64,000 nucleotides of DNA from Hyphococcus lacteus. Lineage in GTDB: Bacteria > Pseudomonadota > Alphaproteobacteria > Caulobacterales > Parvularculaceae. The notes beneath the pieces were generated by a model, which was not told the DNA's origin, searched no databases, and saw nothing but the letters and a program-made list of their open reading frames with translations. The DNA is taken from contig NZ_JBEHZE010000001.1 in the NCBI RefSeq assembly GCF_041058985.1, positions 2,604,001-2,668,000 on the forward strand, in the 5' to 3' direction. Position numbers and translations under genes: made by a program. Of this stretch, positions 1 through 8,147 are shown piece by piece (position 1 is the first letter of the stretch; each line of letters starts with the position of its first letter).

Positions 1-470
1 TTATCCGCGTGTTCACCACCATTTATGATGTTCATCATTGGCGCAGGAAGCACGCGTGCTGAAACACCGCCAACATAACGATAGAGCGGCATCGCCGACG
101 CATCGGCCGCAGCTTTTGCAACTGCAAGCGAAACACCCAACAGGGCATTTGCGCCAAGGCGACTTTTGTTTGGCGTGCCATCTAGGGCGATCAATGTTTC
201 GTCAATCTCAGCCTGTTCTTCGGCGTCATAACCAGACAACGCATCGAAAATCTCGCCGTTGACCGCATCAACAGCCTTGAGCACGCCCTTGCCGCCATAA
301 CGTTCGCCACCATCGCGCAACTCGTGGGCCTCATGAGCCCCTGTTGAAGCCCCAGAAGGTACGCCCGCGCGGCCCATCGAGCCATCTTCTAGCGTAACAT
401 CAACCTCAACGGTCGGGTTGCCCCGGCTATCAAGAATTTCACGGGCAAAAATATCAACAATCGCGGTCAT
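1..470 (-). CDS. eno: Enolase, N-terminal part (cut by window edge)
   Basis: Enolase interconverts 2-phosphoglycerate and phosphoenolpyruvate in glycolysis, in the cytoplasm. About 156 N-terminal residues are visible; the C-terminal two thirds with most Mg-binding residues lie beyond the left edge. The start reads MTAIVDIFAREILDSRGNPT, the conserved enolase N-terminus. It is followed by the mobile active-site loop GVPSGASTGAHEA, the stretch NKSRLGANALLGVS and MMNIINGGEHADN. The gene reads leftward and its ATG is the only plausible start. The upstream neighbour on the same strand is a lipoprotein gene ending about 70 bp away. Enolase is an almost certain call. Nothing unusual is visible in this part. 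Confidence 0.97.
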   Translation of the reverse strand, partial: MTAIVDIFAREILDSRGNPTVEVDVTLEDGSMGRAGVPSGASTGAHEAHELRDGGERYGGKGVLKAVDAVNGEIFDALSGYDAEEQAEIDETLIALDGTPNKSRLGANALLGVSLAVAKAAADASAMPLYRYVGGVSARVLPAPMMNIINGGEHAD

Positions 471-539
471 TTATGTGGCTCCGTTCGCGGCAGGAATCTC
501 TCCGGGCCTTATTAACGCGAATGGAGCCACGCGCAACGG

Positions 540-1262
540 CTAGCGGTGTTCTTCTTCTGAATTACGCTCACCTCGAGCCGGCGGGTTTGGCTTCGACGGT
601 CTACGTCGTGGCGGAGTAGCTCGAGGCGCTGGCGCAGACGGGGTAGCCTTTGGTGGCGAAGATTGAGGCGGACGACTTCTAGGAGGCTGATTCCGGGGTG
701 GACGGGCGCGCGGCGGTTGGCCCGCTGGCGGCGTCACATTATTATCGTTCCGCGGTGGACGGTTGCCGCGTGGCGGTCGCTGACCTTGACCGGGTCTGGT
801 ACGTGGGTGGTCATAAGCATTATCGCGTCGTCTATCCCGCCGTTGATTCCGTCGGCGCTGTTCCCGGTCATATCGGCGGTTGCTTCGATGAATCCGGCGA
901 CCATGACGACGATTATAGTAATAATCGGTGCTCGAGAAATAATTGAAGTTGAAGAAAAACCCGTTTTGAGGCCCCCAACGACTATATTGTCCCGTCCATG
1001 GCCAATTATCATATCGATTATATGCATAAGCCGATGAATATTGGGTGTCATATGCCGACGCGAAGCACTGATTGGCTTCATAGTCACAATCGGCGTGACA
1101 TGCGCGATATTCGCTTTCGGTATCAGCGAAGTCTTCGCAATATCGGTAACACGCCCCTGCCTCGTAGTCACAAGACGAAAACGCTGTTTGATATGGATCT
1201 GTGGTAACGCAGCCCGCAATCGCAAATAGCGACGCAATTATAATCGCTTTGACCAGGTTCAT
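540..1262 (-). CDS. Proline/arginine-rich lipoprotein, unknown function
   Basis: Predicted 240-residue lipoprotein that I do not assign to a family. The N-terminus has a short charged start, a hydrophobic stretch and a lipobox ending AIAGC, so lipidation at that Cys is expected. I chose the internal ATG because GAGGGGG lies just upstream and it places the signal peptide correctly; an ATG six codons earlier has no ribosome-binding site. The mature part opens with a Cys-rich segment (CDYEAGACYRYC, then CHADCDYEANQC). A Tyr/Asn/Trp-rich segment follows, then a long low-complexity tail of Pro, Arg and Asn. The tail is strongly basic and probably disordered; it could bind peptidoglycan, LPS or nucleic acid, but that is a guess. 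Confidence 0.75.
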   Translation of the reverse strand: MNLVKAIIIASLFAIAGCVTTDPYQTAFSSCDYEAGACYRYCEDFADTESEYRACHADCDYEANQCFASAYDTQYSSAYAYNRYDNWPWTGQYSRWGPQNGFFFNFNYFSSTDYYYNRRHGRRIHRSNRRYDREQRRRNQRRDRRRDNAYDHPRTRPGQGQRPPRGNRPPRNDNNVTPPAGQPPRARPPRNQPPRSRPPQSSPPKATPSAPAPRATPPRRRPSKPNPPARGERNSEEEHR

Positions 1263-1338
1263 CCCAATCCCCCTCGACATGTCATCGCACCCGGCCCCGG
1301 AAGCGATACCAGCATAGGATTGAGGTTCCGCAAATGCA

Positions 1339-1362
1339 AACGCCGCCCAGAAGGGCGGCGTT
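1339..1362 (-). terminator. Rho-independent terminator after rpmF
   Basis: Perfect 10-bp inverted repeat (AACGCCGCCC / GGGCGGCGTT) with a 4-nt loop, about 35 bp past the rpmF stop codon on the minus strand. The sequence after the stem on that strand is only moderately T-rich. Confidence 0.7.
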
Positions 1363-1397
1363 CAGCGAATAGAAAAATGGCTAAAAGCCAGAACCAA

Positions 1398-1580
1398 TTA
1401 ATCTTCTTTTGGCTCAAGAACCTGACGGCCACGGTATTTGCCGGATTTGAGGTCGATATGGTGCGGACGACGAAGTTCGCCCGAATCTTTGTCCTCAATA
1501 TATGTACCGCCGTTCAAGCGATCATGCGCACGACGCATGCCGCGTTTGGACGGCGTGACTTTCCGCTTAGGAACTGCCAT
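1398..1580 (-). CDS. rpmF: 50S ribosomal protein L32
   Basis: Small basic 60-residue protein of the large ribosomal subunit. It starts MAVPKRKVTPSKRGMRRAHD, the characteristic L32 N-terminus, and continues with the alphaproteobacterial pattern ELRRPHHIDLKSGKYRGRQV. Length is normal for the family. It lacks the Cys4 zinc site seen in some L32 proteins. AGAGG lies at good spacing before the ATG. It stands alone, with a strong hairpin downstream. In many bacteria rpmF is followed by plsX and fabH; here it is not, since the next gene on the strand is the Pro/Arg-rich lipoprotein gene. Confidence 0.97.
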   Translation of the reverse strand: MAVPKRKVTPSKRGMRRAHDRLNGGTYIEDKDSGELRRPHHIDLKSGKYRGRQVLEPKED

Positions 1581-1827
1581 GGGAAAACCTCTGTAACTTC
1601 TCTATAGGTCAATGCTGCGACGCAGGCAGGGCAACAGCCCATTCCGCGCGCACGCGCAAATGCGAAGTTCGGTCGTCTAAGCCAGAGCGAGGCGCTTGGC
1701 AAGGCTATCCCTGAGGAAAATCATTATTTTCCAAATTAACTAGAATCGGAAAATTTGAAGAGATCCTTTTCAGCCGCTGGAAAGAGCTGATGCGTATGGT
1801 AGCTTAAATCTCTCGGGGGAATGACCT

Positions 1828-2331
1828 TTGCCGATACGACCGATTATTTCAGCGCTGTGTTTAGCGGTAATTGCAAACTCCGCAAATGCACAAGATCACC
1901 AACAGAGCGCACATTTTGCGCCCGTGGACGCTTCTGCCCTAGCTGACCAAATACCTAGTACCCGCGAAAAGCCAAAACTCGCTTCCCTCACCCGTGGCGA
2001 ACCTGGGGCGGCGTCCGTTTTCGTCGACCTCGTTGCGGCTGATTTTTTCGAACACCAATTGCGGCTCACGCAATCACGGAGGATCGAAGCGGCGACAGCC
2101 GATCGTTATTTATCGCTGTCTTCAAAAGAGCGCGAACTCTATCGCCAGGAACGACAGAAAATCTGGATGGAGATGACAGATGCGGAACGTGCATCCCTAC
2201 GCTCAGTGAAACGTCCACGTTTTGCCAATCTTGATGAAGGACAAAAACAGACATTTCGGCGCATCGCGTCAGAAGAGCTCGGGCGCACTAATCTCGCACC
2301 CGAAAATGTCGCCCACAAAGACGACATTTAG
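1828..2331 (+). CDS. Exported protein of unknown function (TTG start)
   Basis: A 167-residue protein with a clear Sec signal peptide: a short basic start, a hydrophobic core and a cleavage site near ANSANAQ. The mature part is Glu/Arg-rich and probably helical, with repeated SSKERELYRQER- and DEGQKQTFRRIA-like segments. These loosely recall small periplasmic proteins such as DUF3106, but I do not claim membership. The start is TTG: a TGA stop lies two codons upstream in frame, and GGGGGA sits about 7 nt before the TTG. The gene is transcribed toward the Sel1 gene, with only 14 bp between their 3' ends. Confidence 0.7.
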   Translation: MPIRPIISALCLAVIANSANAQDHQQSAHFAPVDASALADQIPSTREKPKLASLTRGEPGAASVFVDLVAADFFEHQLRLTQSRRIEAATADRYLSLSSKERELYRQERQKIWMEMTDAERASLRSVKRPRFANLDEGQKQTFRRIASEELGRTNLAPENVAHKDDI

Positions 2332-2345
2332 TTCACGACAAAAAA

Positions 2346-2633
2346 TTAGCCATTAGTGCGCGGACGATGCGTCAACAGATATTCACGCGCTTGACGTTGA
2401 GCTTCGGCGACTTCTTCTGTCGTCATCTCATTAGCCAGCTCTGCGCGATAGGCGCGTGCCTCAAGATTGCCTTGCATCGCCGCTAAATTGAACCACTTAT
2501 GCGCAGTAACCAGATCAAATGCGCCCTGCTCGCCGCCCGTTGATGCGACTAAGCCCAATTGATACATCTCTGCATCGTTCATGATTGGCTCAGCGGCGGC
2601 TTCTAGTACCTCGGCACCTACAACTATTGACAT
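2346..2633 (-). CDS. Small Sel1-repeat-like protein
   Basis: Protein of 95 residues with one Sel1/TPR-like helical repeat, visible around AEMYQLGLVASTGG and DLVTAHKWFNLAAMQGN; the alternation of small residues and the YQLG and AHKWFNLAA signatures are typical. Sel1 repeats mediate protein-protein contacts. I chose the ATG with AAGGGG upstream rather than an in-frame ATG 14 codons earlier. No signal peptide is evident from this start, so a cytoplasmic location is likely. Partners are unknown. A possible CtrA half-site pair lies about 90 bp upstream (2721-2736). Confidence 0.7.
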   Translation of the reverse strand: MSIVVGAEVLEAAAEPIMNDAEMYQLGLVASTGGEQGAFDLVTAHKWFNLAAMQGNLEARAYRAELANEMTTEEVAEAQRQAREYLLTHRPRTNG

Positions 2634-2720
2634 ATTCTTTTCCCCTTTATCGATCCCCACATAAGTCGGGTCCAAATGAATTAACCAAGTCGAGGATGAT
2701 AGGGAGAGAACTAAATTCTC

Positions 2721-2736
2721 GTTAATGACGCGTTAG
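2721..2736 (-). promoter_or_regulatory. Possible CtrA-binding site upstream of the Sel1 gene
   Basis: On the minus strand the sequence reads CTAA-N7-TTAAC. The alphaproteobacterial cell-cycle regulator CtrA recognises TTAA-N7-TTAA(C), so there is one mismatch. It lies about 90 bp before the Sel1 gene start. Short AT-rich motifs arise by chance, so confidence is low. Confidence 0.25.
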
Positions 2737-2899
2737 CCAATCCTTTACGTTTCGCAAAGGTTTTGTTAACAAAGTCATTTAATCCGTATTCTGAATAGTT
2801 TATTCAAAAACAACAAAATCCAAGATAAATACTAGGCAATATCCAAATCGCGCGTTTTATCCATACTATGATGAAGGGCTGTGTATTCCCGAGTTAAAA

Positions 2900-3316
2900 T
2901 TACTCAGGCTGAGAAATTTCTTTTAATTTTTCAAAATTTCCAAAAGAACAGGACCCAACCGGCGTACCAAAATTGCTGACAACGCGGATCGTATCGCCCC
3001 GACACATTTTATTAGTGGTCGCATCGTGGATGTATCGTTGCTCTCGCCCGAGACCAATACACCGCCCATGAAGCTCGCTGAGATAGACCTTTCCGCCCTG
3101 CGCCATAATGATCATCGCGTGGTCATCAATCGCCTTCGTTGAACGAACGGCGGTTAAAGAGAGGCAGTAAACACTCTCTCCGGTTTTTTCGAATTGGGCG
3201 AGAATTTCCTTGGCTTGCTCGTCCTGCCGCTTGGTAGCAGCGGCTGCGTTAGACGCAACCGCCAGCGATATTACAACGCCAGTAATGACCGCATTGGATA
3301 TGTATCGAGAACTCAT
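2900..3316 (-). CDS. DUF6491 family exported protein
   Basis: A 138-residue protein with a Sec signal peptide (cleavage near SNAAAA). The mature domain fits DUF6491: YCLSLTAVRST, a central IDDHAMIIMAQGGKVYLSEL segment and three further Cys (GRCIGLG, NKMCRGD, GSCSFGNF). The four Cys are spaced as in its neighbour and probably form two disulfides. The role of the family is unknown. It lies just downstream of a second DUF6491 gene (18-bp gap) and the two are probably cotranscribed. They appear to be tandem duplicates that diverged, one a periplasmic protein and the other a lipoprotein. Confidence 0.75.
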   Translation of the reverse strand: MSSRYISNAVITGVVISLAVASNAAAATKRQDEQAKEILAQFEKTGESVYCLSLTAVRSTKAIDDHAMIIMAQGGKVYLSELHGRCIGLGREQRYIHDATTNKMCRGDTIRVVSNFGTPVGSCSFGNFEKLKEISQPE

Positions 3317-3334
3317 CAGTTGGTTTCTTCTCGG

Positions 3335-3757
3335 TTATTCAGCAGCATCGTCTTCGGGAATTTCCTGTAATTCCTCAAACGAGCCGAGACCGCACGATCC
3401 AACGGTCATATTCAACGTATTGTCTACCACCGTAATAATTTCATTTCGGCAGAGCTGGTTCGATGAAATGCGATACTGCAAACGATTGCCAGACCGACTC
3501 GCGCCGCTACATTTTCCCGAAACCTTGTTCAGATACACATCGCGGCCCGTCCCGCGTACCAAAAACGTGTAATCATCAATTGGATCAATCGACCGAATTT
3601 GGGTCGTACTGAGACAAGTGCGCGTTTCGCCTGTTGCTTCGTATTTCGCTAACTCTAACGCGGCCTCTTCAGACATTTCCTGATCGCCCGCCTGTGCTGA
3701 GACACATGCCGACAATCCGATCGCCGCACCCGCTAATATAAATAAATTCTGTTTCAC
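3335..3757 (-). CDS. DUF6491 family lipoprotein (GTG start)
   Basis: A 140-residue predicted lipoprotein with lipobox LSAC about 15 residues from the start. The mature part aligns with the downstream gene: ATGETRTCLSTTQIRS, IDDYTFLVRGTGRDVYLNKV, SGKCSGA, NQLCRNE and GSCGLGSFEELQEI, with four conserved Cys. The start is GTG, preceded by a perfect AGGAGG at 6-nt spacing. A longer reading from an upstream ATG would add 22 basic residues that spoil the signal peptide. The C-terminus is acidic. The DUF6491 function is not known to me; structure and location suggest an envelope role. Confidence 0.75.
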   Translation of the reverse strand: MKQNLFILAGAAIGLSACVSAQAGDQEMSEEAALELAKYEATGETRTCLSTTQIRSIDPIDDYTFLVRGTGRDVYLNKVSGKCSGASRSGNRLQYRISSNQLCRNEIITVVDNTLNMTVGSCGLGSFEELQEIPEDDAAE

Positions 3758-3890
3758 GCTCGTCCTCCTAGACGCCCCTGCCCTTGAAGACCTCAGGCGA
3801 CCAGCGCCGCCCATCCAAATCATACTACTAGAATTCGAACACGCGTAGAGACCTAATTGTTCAAATTTACGCGATCACTAGCGCAGCACC

Positions 3891-4934
3891 TTACGCAGAA
3901 AGCTGATAACCGGCTGTAGAGCGTGAAATTTCCATCTCTTCCGCACTCATAACCGCCTCAACATCCGCAAATAGTGGCGTTGATAGGTAGCGTTCACCTG
4001 TATCAGGTAACATACAAAGAATATTGGCACCTTTGGATGCGGAATTCGCAATTTCCATTGCTGCCGCAAATGTCGCCCCAGCCGATATCCCCGTAAAGAT
4101 GCCCTCGCGTTGCGCCAATGCCTGAGACCACTTAATGCCGTCTTCTGGAGCGGTCTTCAAAACCTTGTGAATCACGCCGGTCTTTACCGCCTCATCGGTG
4201 ATGGCTGGAATAAAGTCAGGGCTCCAGCCTTGGATCGGGTGCGGTGCCCACGCTGAATGTGATGCGGCCGGACTGCCATCGTCATGCCGTTCTTGCACTT
4301 CGCCGCTTGAAAGCATCGCGGCCCCGGCTGGTTCGCAGACAACAATTTTCGTGTCCGGACTATGTTTTTTCAAAACCCGCGAAACCCCCGTCAGGGTACC
4401 GCCTGTACCAAAACCCGTAATCCAGTAATCCAGATTTTGCCCCTTGAATGCTTCAATGATTTCAGGCCCGGTAGTTTTTTCGTGAATCGCAGGGTTTGCG
4501 TCATTTTCGAATTGGCGCGTTAAGAACCAATCATTTTTCTGTGCGAGTTCTTTCGCTTTTTCGACCATGCCCGTGCCTTTGGCCGCGGCGGGGGTTAAGA
4601 CTACTTTTGCCCCAAGAAAACGCATCAATTTTCGTCTTTCGACGGAAAAACTCTCCGCCATAACGATCACTAGCGGATATCCCTTCGCCGCGCAGACCAT
4701 AGCAAGACCGATCCCGGTATTGCCGCTTGTCGCTTCGACTACGGTTTGGCCCGGTTTCAAATCACCGGACTTTTCCGCGGCCTCGATGACACCCAGTGCT
4801 AAACGGTCTTTGACCGAACCGAGCGGATTAAACGCTTCAAATTTGACGAAAATATTGACGCCTTCGGGCGCTAGCCTGTTAATTCGGATCACAGGCGTAT
4901 TACCAACGGTTCCGAGAATATTGTCGTGTATCAT
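3891..4934 (-). CDS. cysK: Cysteine synthase A (O-acetylserine sulfhydrylase)
   Basis: Fold-type II PLP enzyme that makes L-cysteine from O-acetylserine and sulfide. Visible motifs are GNTPVIRINRL at the N-terminus, NPLGSVKDRLAL with the PLP lysine, the substrate loop EATSGNTGIGLAM, the phosphate-binding GTGGTLTGV and GISAGATFAAAM near the C-terminus. At 347 residues it is slightly longer than E. coli CysK because of an insert (SSGEVQERHDDGSPAASH) and a C-terminal extension after the usual GERYLST. I chose the ATG preceded by AGGAG over one nine codons upstream. It lies downstream of the M20 peptidase gene on the same strand, separated by a hairpin. Confidence 0.93.
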   Translation of the reverse strand: MIHDNILGTVGNTPVIRINRLAPEGVNIFVKFEAFNPLGSVKDRLALGVIEAAEKSGDLKPGQTVVEATSGNTGIGLAMVCAAKGYPLVIVMAESFSVERRKLMRFLGAKVVLTPAAAKGTGMVEKAKELAQKNDWFLTRQFENDANPAIHEKTTGPEIIEAFKGQNLDYWITGFGTGGTLTGVSRVLKKHSPDTKIVVCEPAGAAMLSSGEVQERHDDGSPAASHSAWAPHPIQGWSPDFIPAITDEAVKTGVIHKVLKTAPEDGIKWSQALAQREGIFTGISAGATFAAAMEIANSASKGANILCMLPDTGERYLSTPLFADVEAVMSAEEMEISRSTAGYQLSA

Positions 4935-4989
4935 TGGCTTTCTCCTGACTATTTTTAACAAACTAGGCCCTCAGCGAACCATCATCAAT

Positions 4990-5014
4990 AAGAGCTATTG
5001 CTTTGATAGCTCTT
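4990..5014 (-). terminator. Hairpin overlapping the stop codon of the M20 peptidase gene
   Basis: Perfect 9-bp inverted repeat (AAGAGCTAT / ATAGCTCTT) with a 7-nt loop. It covers the last codons and the stop codon of the peptidase gene. The sequence beyond it on the minus strand is only weakly T-rich. It may act as a terminator or attenuator before cysK. Confidence 0.45.
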
Positions 5015-6407
5015 TTAACATGACATACCAGTGATCGAGGCCACCATAGAACGCATCCACTGCTAGGCGTTCATTCAGACCATGGGCAAACATATCGGTC
5101 GGCTTACTCCACGCGCCTGAGATCGCCACCGTGTCATATCCTTTTGTCCGGTAATGCATTCCGTCAGTGCCACCCGATTCCATGTAAGGTATAATCGGAG
5201 CATCCAAACCGCGCGCATTCAATGACGCCTTGATCGCATTCAAAACATCCGGGCGCAATTTCGACTCCGGACTTTCGGTTACATCGGTCATTAATTTGAA
5301 TTGCACAGCGTCGTTATCGACGACCTTTTCTAGCGTTTCCTGAGTAGCCGCAACACCAACTCCTGGGAAAATACGACAGTTCACTGTTGCCGTCGCTGAT
5401 TGCGGCAATGCGTTTTCGGCATGACCCGCCCTTAACATCGTCGCGACACAGGTGGTACCCGTGGTCCCGACTGTTTCGGGGTCAGCCCTTAGCGTCGCAA
5501 TCGCCTTTTTATTTTTTGGATTTTTCGAAAAGTCCCGCATTGCTTTTCCCAATGCACCGGGTGTCACCGCACCCGAGGCGTTGAATGATGCGAGGGTCAA
5601 GTCAGAATAGCGAACCGGGAATTTATAAGCTTCAATATTTTTCAGAGCACTGGCGAGATCATAAATCGCATTATCACTACGCGGACGAGAAGAATGCCCG
5701 CCCGGGTTCGTAATAGTCAGCTCAAAAGTCGCAAAGGTCTTCTCTGCACCCTGAACTGAATAATACAAAGGTGATCCATCTTCGGCGAGAACACCCCCAC
5801 CAGCATCGGTATTAAGAACAAACGCGGGGTCAATGTTTTCTGCGACAAAATTCGCTTGATCCCGGGTAGAAATCATGCCGGTTTCTTCATCACCACTGAA
5901 AACGATGACAAAATCCCGACTGGGTTTCCATCCTTCTTTCTTTAGGCGGATGAATGTCGAAGTGATATTCGTGACGCCGTATTTGTTATCCATTGTTCCG
6001 CGCCCAAAGAAATATCCATCTTTTTCAGTGAGGGAAAATGGCGCACGCTCCCAATCAGCGGCTAACGCATCGACAACATCCATATGTCCCAAGATAACGA
6101 CCGGCTTTTGTTTCGGCGTACCGTCGGCGCGATAATAGACCATCAAGCCTTGGGTATGTTCGCCATTAGCATCATAATCCGTAACTTGAATATCTTCATC
6201 TGCGAAACCCGCTGACTTTAACTGTGCAACCAGATAGTCAACCATCGCTGGCACTTGCTCTTGCCCACGCGCGGTACGGAAAGAAATCACATTTTCATAG
6301 ATATCACGGGCCATTTGATCATGTTCAGACCGCTCTTGCCCGTTAGCCGTCGGTATTGATACCGCTAATGACAGCGCCAAAGCCAATGGAATATTTGAAG
6401 TTTTCAT
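4995..6407 (-). CDS. Exported M20 family metallopeptidase
   Basis: A 470-residue di-zinc peptidase with a signal peptide (cleavage near PTANG), so it acts in the periplasm or outside the cell. M20 landmarks run in order: VVILGHMDVVDA (first metal His and catalytic Asp), FGRGTMDNKYG (bridging Asp), FSGDEETGMIS (catalytic Glu and metal Glu), NTDAGG (metal Asp) and, near the C-terminus, ESGGTDGMHYR and MFAHGLNER (last metal His). A dimerisation domain lies between. Family members cleave dipeptides or remove N-terminal residues or acyl groups; the substrate is unknown. The start has AGGGGAG upstream. It fits with the other exported peptidases in this window. Confidence 0.88.
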   Translation of the reverse strand: MKTSNIPLALALSLAVSIPTANGQERSEHDQMARDIYENVISFRTARGQEQVPAMVDYLVAQLKSAGFADEDIQVTDYDANGEHTQGLMVYYRADGTPKQKPVVILGHMDVVDALAADWERAPFSLTEKDGYFFGRGTMDNKYGVTNITSTFIRLKKEGWKPSRDFVIVFSGDEETGMISTRDQANFVAENIDPAFVLNTDAGGGVLAEDGSPLYYSVQGAEKTFATFELTITNPGGHSSRPRSDNAIYDLASALKNIEAYKFPVRYSDLTLASFNASGAVTPGALGKAMRDFSKNPKNKKAIATLRADPETVGTTGTTCVATMLRAGHAENALPQSATATVNCRIFPGVGVAATQETLEKVVDNDAVQFKLMTDVTESPESKLRPDVLNAIKASLNARGLDAPIIPYMESGGTDGMHYRTKGYDTVAISGAWSKPTDMFAHGLNERLAVDAFYGGLDHWYVMLKELSKQ

Positions 6408-6562
6408 GCTGCTCCCCTGAGTTGATTATAGTATGCCCTTTTCGCGGACATGACCTGCGCCACCGTAAACCGTTCGGTGCAGATGTCACCACAAAAGCCT
6501 CAGGCGTGATGCGGCGAGCGCCTACAACACCACTCTAAGTTTCCAACATAGCCAAACCACAA

Positions 6563-8068
6563 CTATTCAACGCCGAGTTTCTTGCGGAGCAATTCGTTGA
6601 CTGCTTGCGGGTTAGCTTTACCGCCAGTCTTTTGCATCACTTGCCCGACGAACCAGCCCATTGTCTTCGGCTTTTCTTTAACCTGCTCGACCTGTTTCGG
6701 ATTTGCCGCCATGATTTCATCAATCACAGCTTCAATTGCGCCCGTGTCGGTAACCTGTTTCAAGCCGCGCTTTTCAACAATTTCTGCTGGGTCGGATTTT
6801 TCCTCGCCAGAGAACATCAATGCAAAAACGTCTTTGGCTAGCTTACCTGAAATGGTTTTGTCAGAGATCAAATCAATCAGCTTGCCAAGGTGGTCAGCAC
6901 TGATGGGGCTGTCGATAATGTCGATATTTTCTTTATTCAGCGCACCAAATAACTCACCTGTAACCCAGTTGGATGCCATTTTACCATCGCGGCCATGAGC
7001 AACTTCTTCAAAATACGCAGCGCTCGGCTTGTCGGCGGCAAGAACCGCCGCGTCATACGGTGAAAGACCGTAGTCGGATACAAAACGCCGTTTCTTCGCG
7101 TCGGGAAGTTCAGGCAAGCTCGCACGAATTTCTTCCACCCACGCTTGATCAATCTCTAGTGGCAATAGGTCCGGATCAGGAAAATAACGATAATCATGTG
7201 CGTCTTCTTTTGACCGCATGGTTCGTGTCGTACCAGATTTGACATCGAACAAACGGGTTTCTTGATCGATCTCGCCACCACCTTCGATCACTTCGATCTG
7301 GCGGCGCGCTTCGTAATCAATGACCTGGCGAACATAACGAATTGAGTTGACGTTTTTCGTCTCTGTCCGGGTACCTAGATATTTAAAATCCCCTGTTTCG
7401 CGGAATTTATCGTAATTGCCAGCACGACACACGGACACATTCACGTCTGCCCGCATGGAGCCTTCATCCATGTTTCCATCACAAGTGCCGAGATACCGAA
7501 CAATAGTCCGAATTTTTGAAAAATACGCAGCGCCCTCTTCGGCAGAACGCATATCTGGTTTCGATACGATCTCCATCAACGCGACACCCGAGCGGTTCAG
7601 ATCAACGTAGGATTCTTTTGGCGCAAGATCGTGGATGGACTTGCCTGCATCTTGCTCTAGGTGAAGACGCTCGACACCGATGGTGACAGTTTCACCATTA
7701 TCAAGCTCGACCTCGATCTCGCCCTCGCCCACAATCGGGTCTTTGTACTGCGATATCTGATATCCCTGCGGCAGGTCGGGGTAGAAGTAATTCTTACGAT
7801 CAAATCGCGACCAAAGATTGATTTTCGCGTTCAAGCCGAGCCCGGTCCGAACAGCCTGTTCGACGCAGTATTTATTGATGACCGGCAACATGCCCGGCAT
7901 CGCCGCATCAACGAGCGAAACATTCTCGTTCGGACCAGCGCCATATTCCGCCGATGCCCCTGAGAAAAGCTTGGATTGAGATGATACCTGCGCATGGATT
8001 TCCAATCCGATTACAACTTCCCAGTCGCCAGTTGCACCTTGCAGCAGTTTTTTTGGTTCAGCGCTCAT
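6563..8068 (-). CDS. gatB: Aspartyl/glutamyl-tRNA amidotransferase subunit B
   Basis: Subunit B of GatCAB, which converts mischarged Glu-tRNA(Gln) and/or Asp-tRNA(Asn) to the amidated form. The protein (501 residues) has the expected N-terminus WEVVIGLEIHAQV, then RFDRKNYFYPDLPQGYQISQ, the KNVNSIRYVRQVIDYEARRQ helix and DYRYFPDPDLLPL in the cradle domain. The C-terminal YqeY-like tail ends GGKANPQAVNELLRKKL. AGGAAAAAGAG precedes the ATG. Unlike in many genomes, gatB is not next to gatCA; an alpha/beta hydrolase gene and an oppositely oriented desaturase gene lie between them. Confidence 0.97.
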   Translation of the reverse strand: MSAEPKKLLQGATGDWEVVIGLEIHAQVSSQSKLFSGASAEYGAGPNENVSLVDAAMPGMLPVINKYCVEQAVRTGLGLNAKINLWSRFDRKNYFYPDLPQGYQISQYKDPIVGEGEIEVELDNGETVTIGVERLHLEQDAGKSIHDLAPKESYVDLNRSGVALMEIVSKPDMRSAEEGAAYFSKIRTIVRYLGTCDGNMDEGSMRADVNVSVCRAGNYDKFRETGDFKYLGTRTETKNVNSIRYVRQVIDYEARRQIEVIEGGGEIDQETRLFDVKSGTTRTMRSKEDAHDYRYFPDPDLLPLEIDQAWVEEIRASLPELPDAKKRRFVSDYGLSPYDAAVLAADKPSAAYFEEVAHGRDGKMASNWVTGELFGALNKENIDIIDSPISADHLGKLIDLISDKTISGKLAKDVFALMFSGEEKSDPAEIVEKRGLKQVTDTGAIEAVIDEIMAANPKQVEQVKEKPKTMGWFVGQVMQKTGGKANPQAVNELLRKKLGVE

Positions 8069-8147
8069 CTCTTTTTCCTGTCCTAGTCACAAGCAATCAG
8101 GCGGTTTTGCCCGCGCTTTGCGCTTCATGCAAGCCGTTCTAACCAGT

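Noticed and set aside
663..1237. Long open frames opposite and out of frame with the Pro/Arg-rich lipoprotein gene
   Set aside because: They are shadows of low-complexity codons; no start signal, and the lipoprotein frame has a clean lipobox and ribosome-binding site.
3845..3856. Second TetR operator (GACCTAA near 3848)
   Set aside because: Only one half-site; the other arm is absent.
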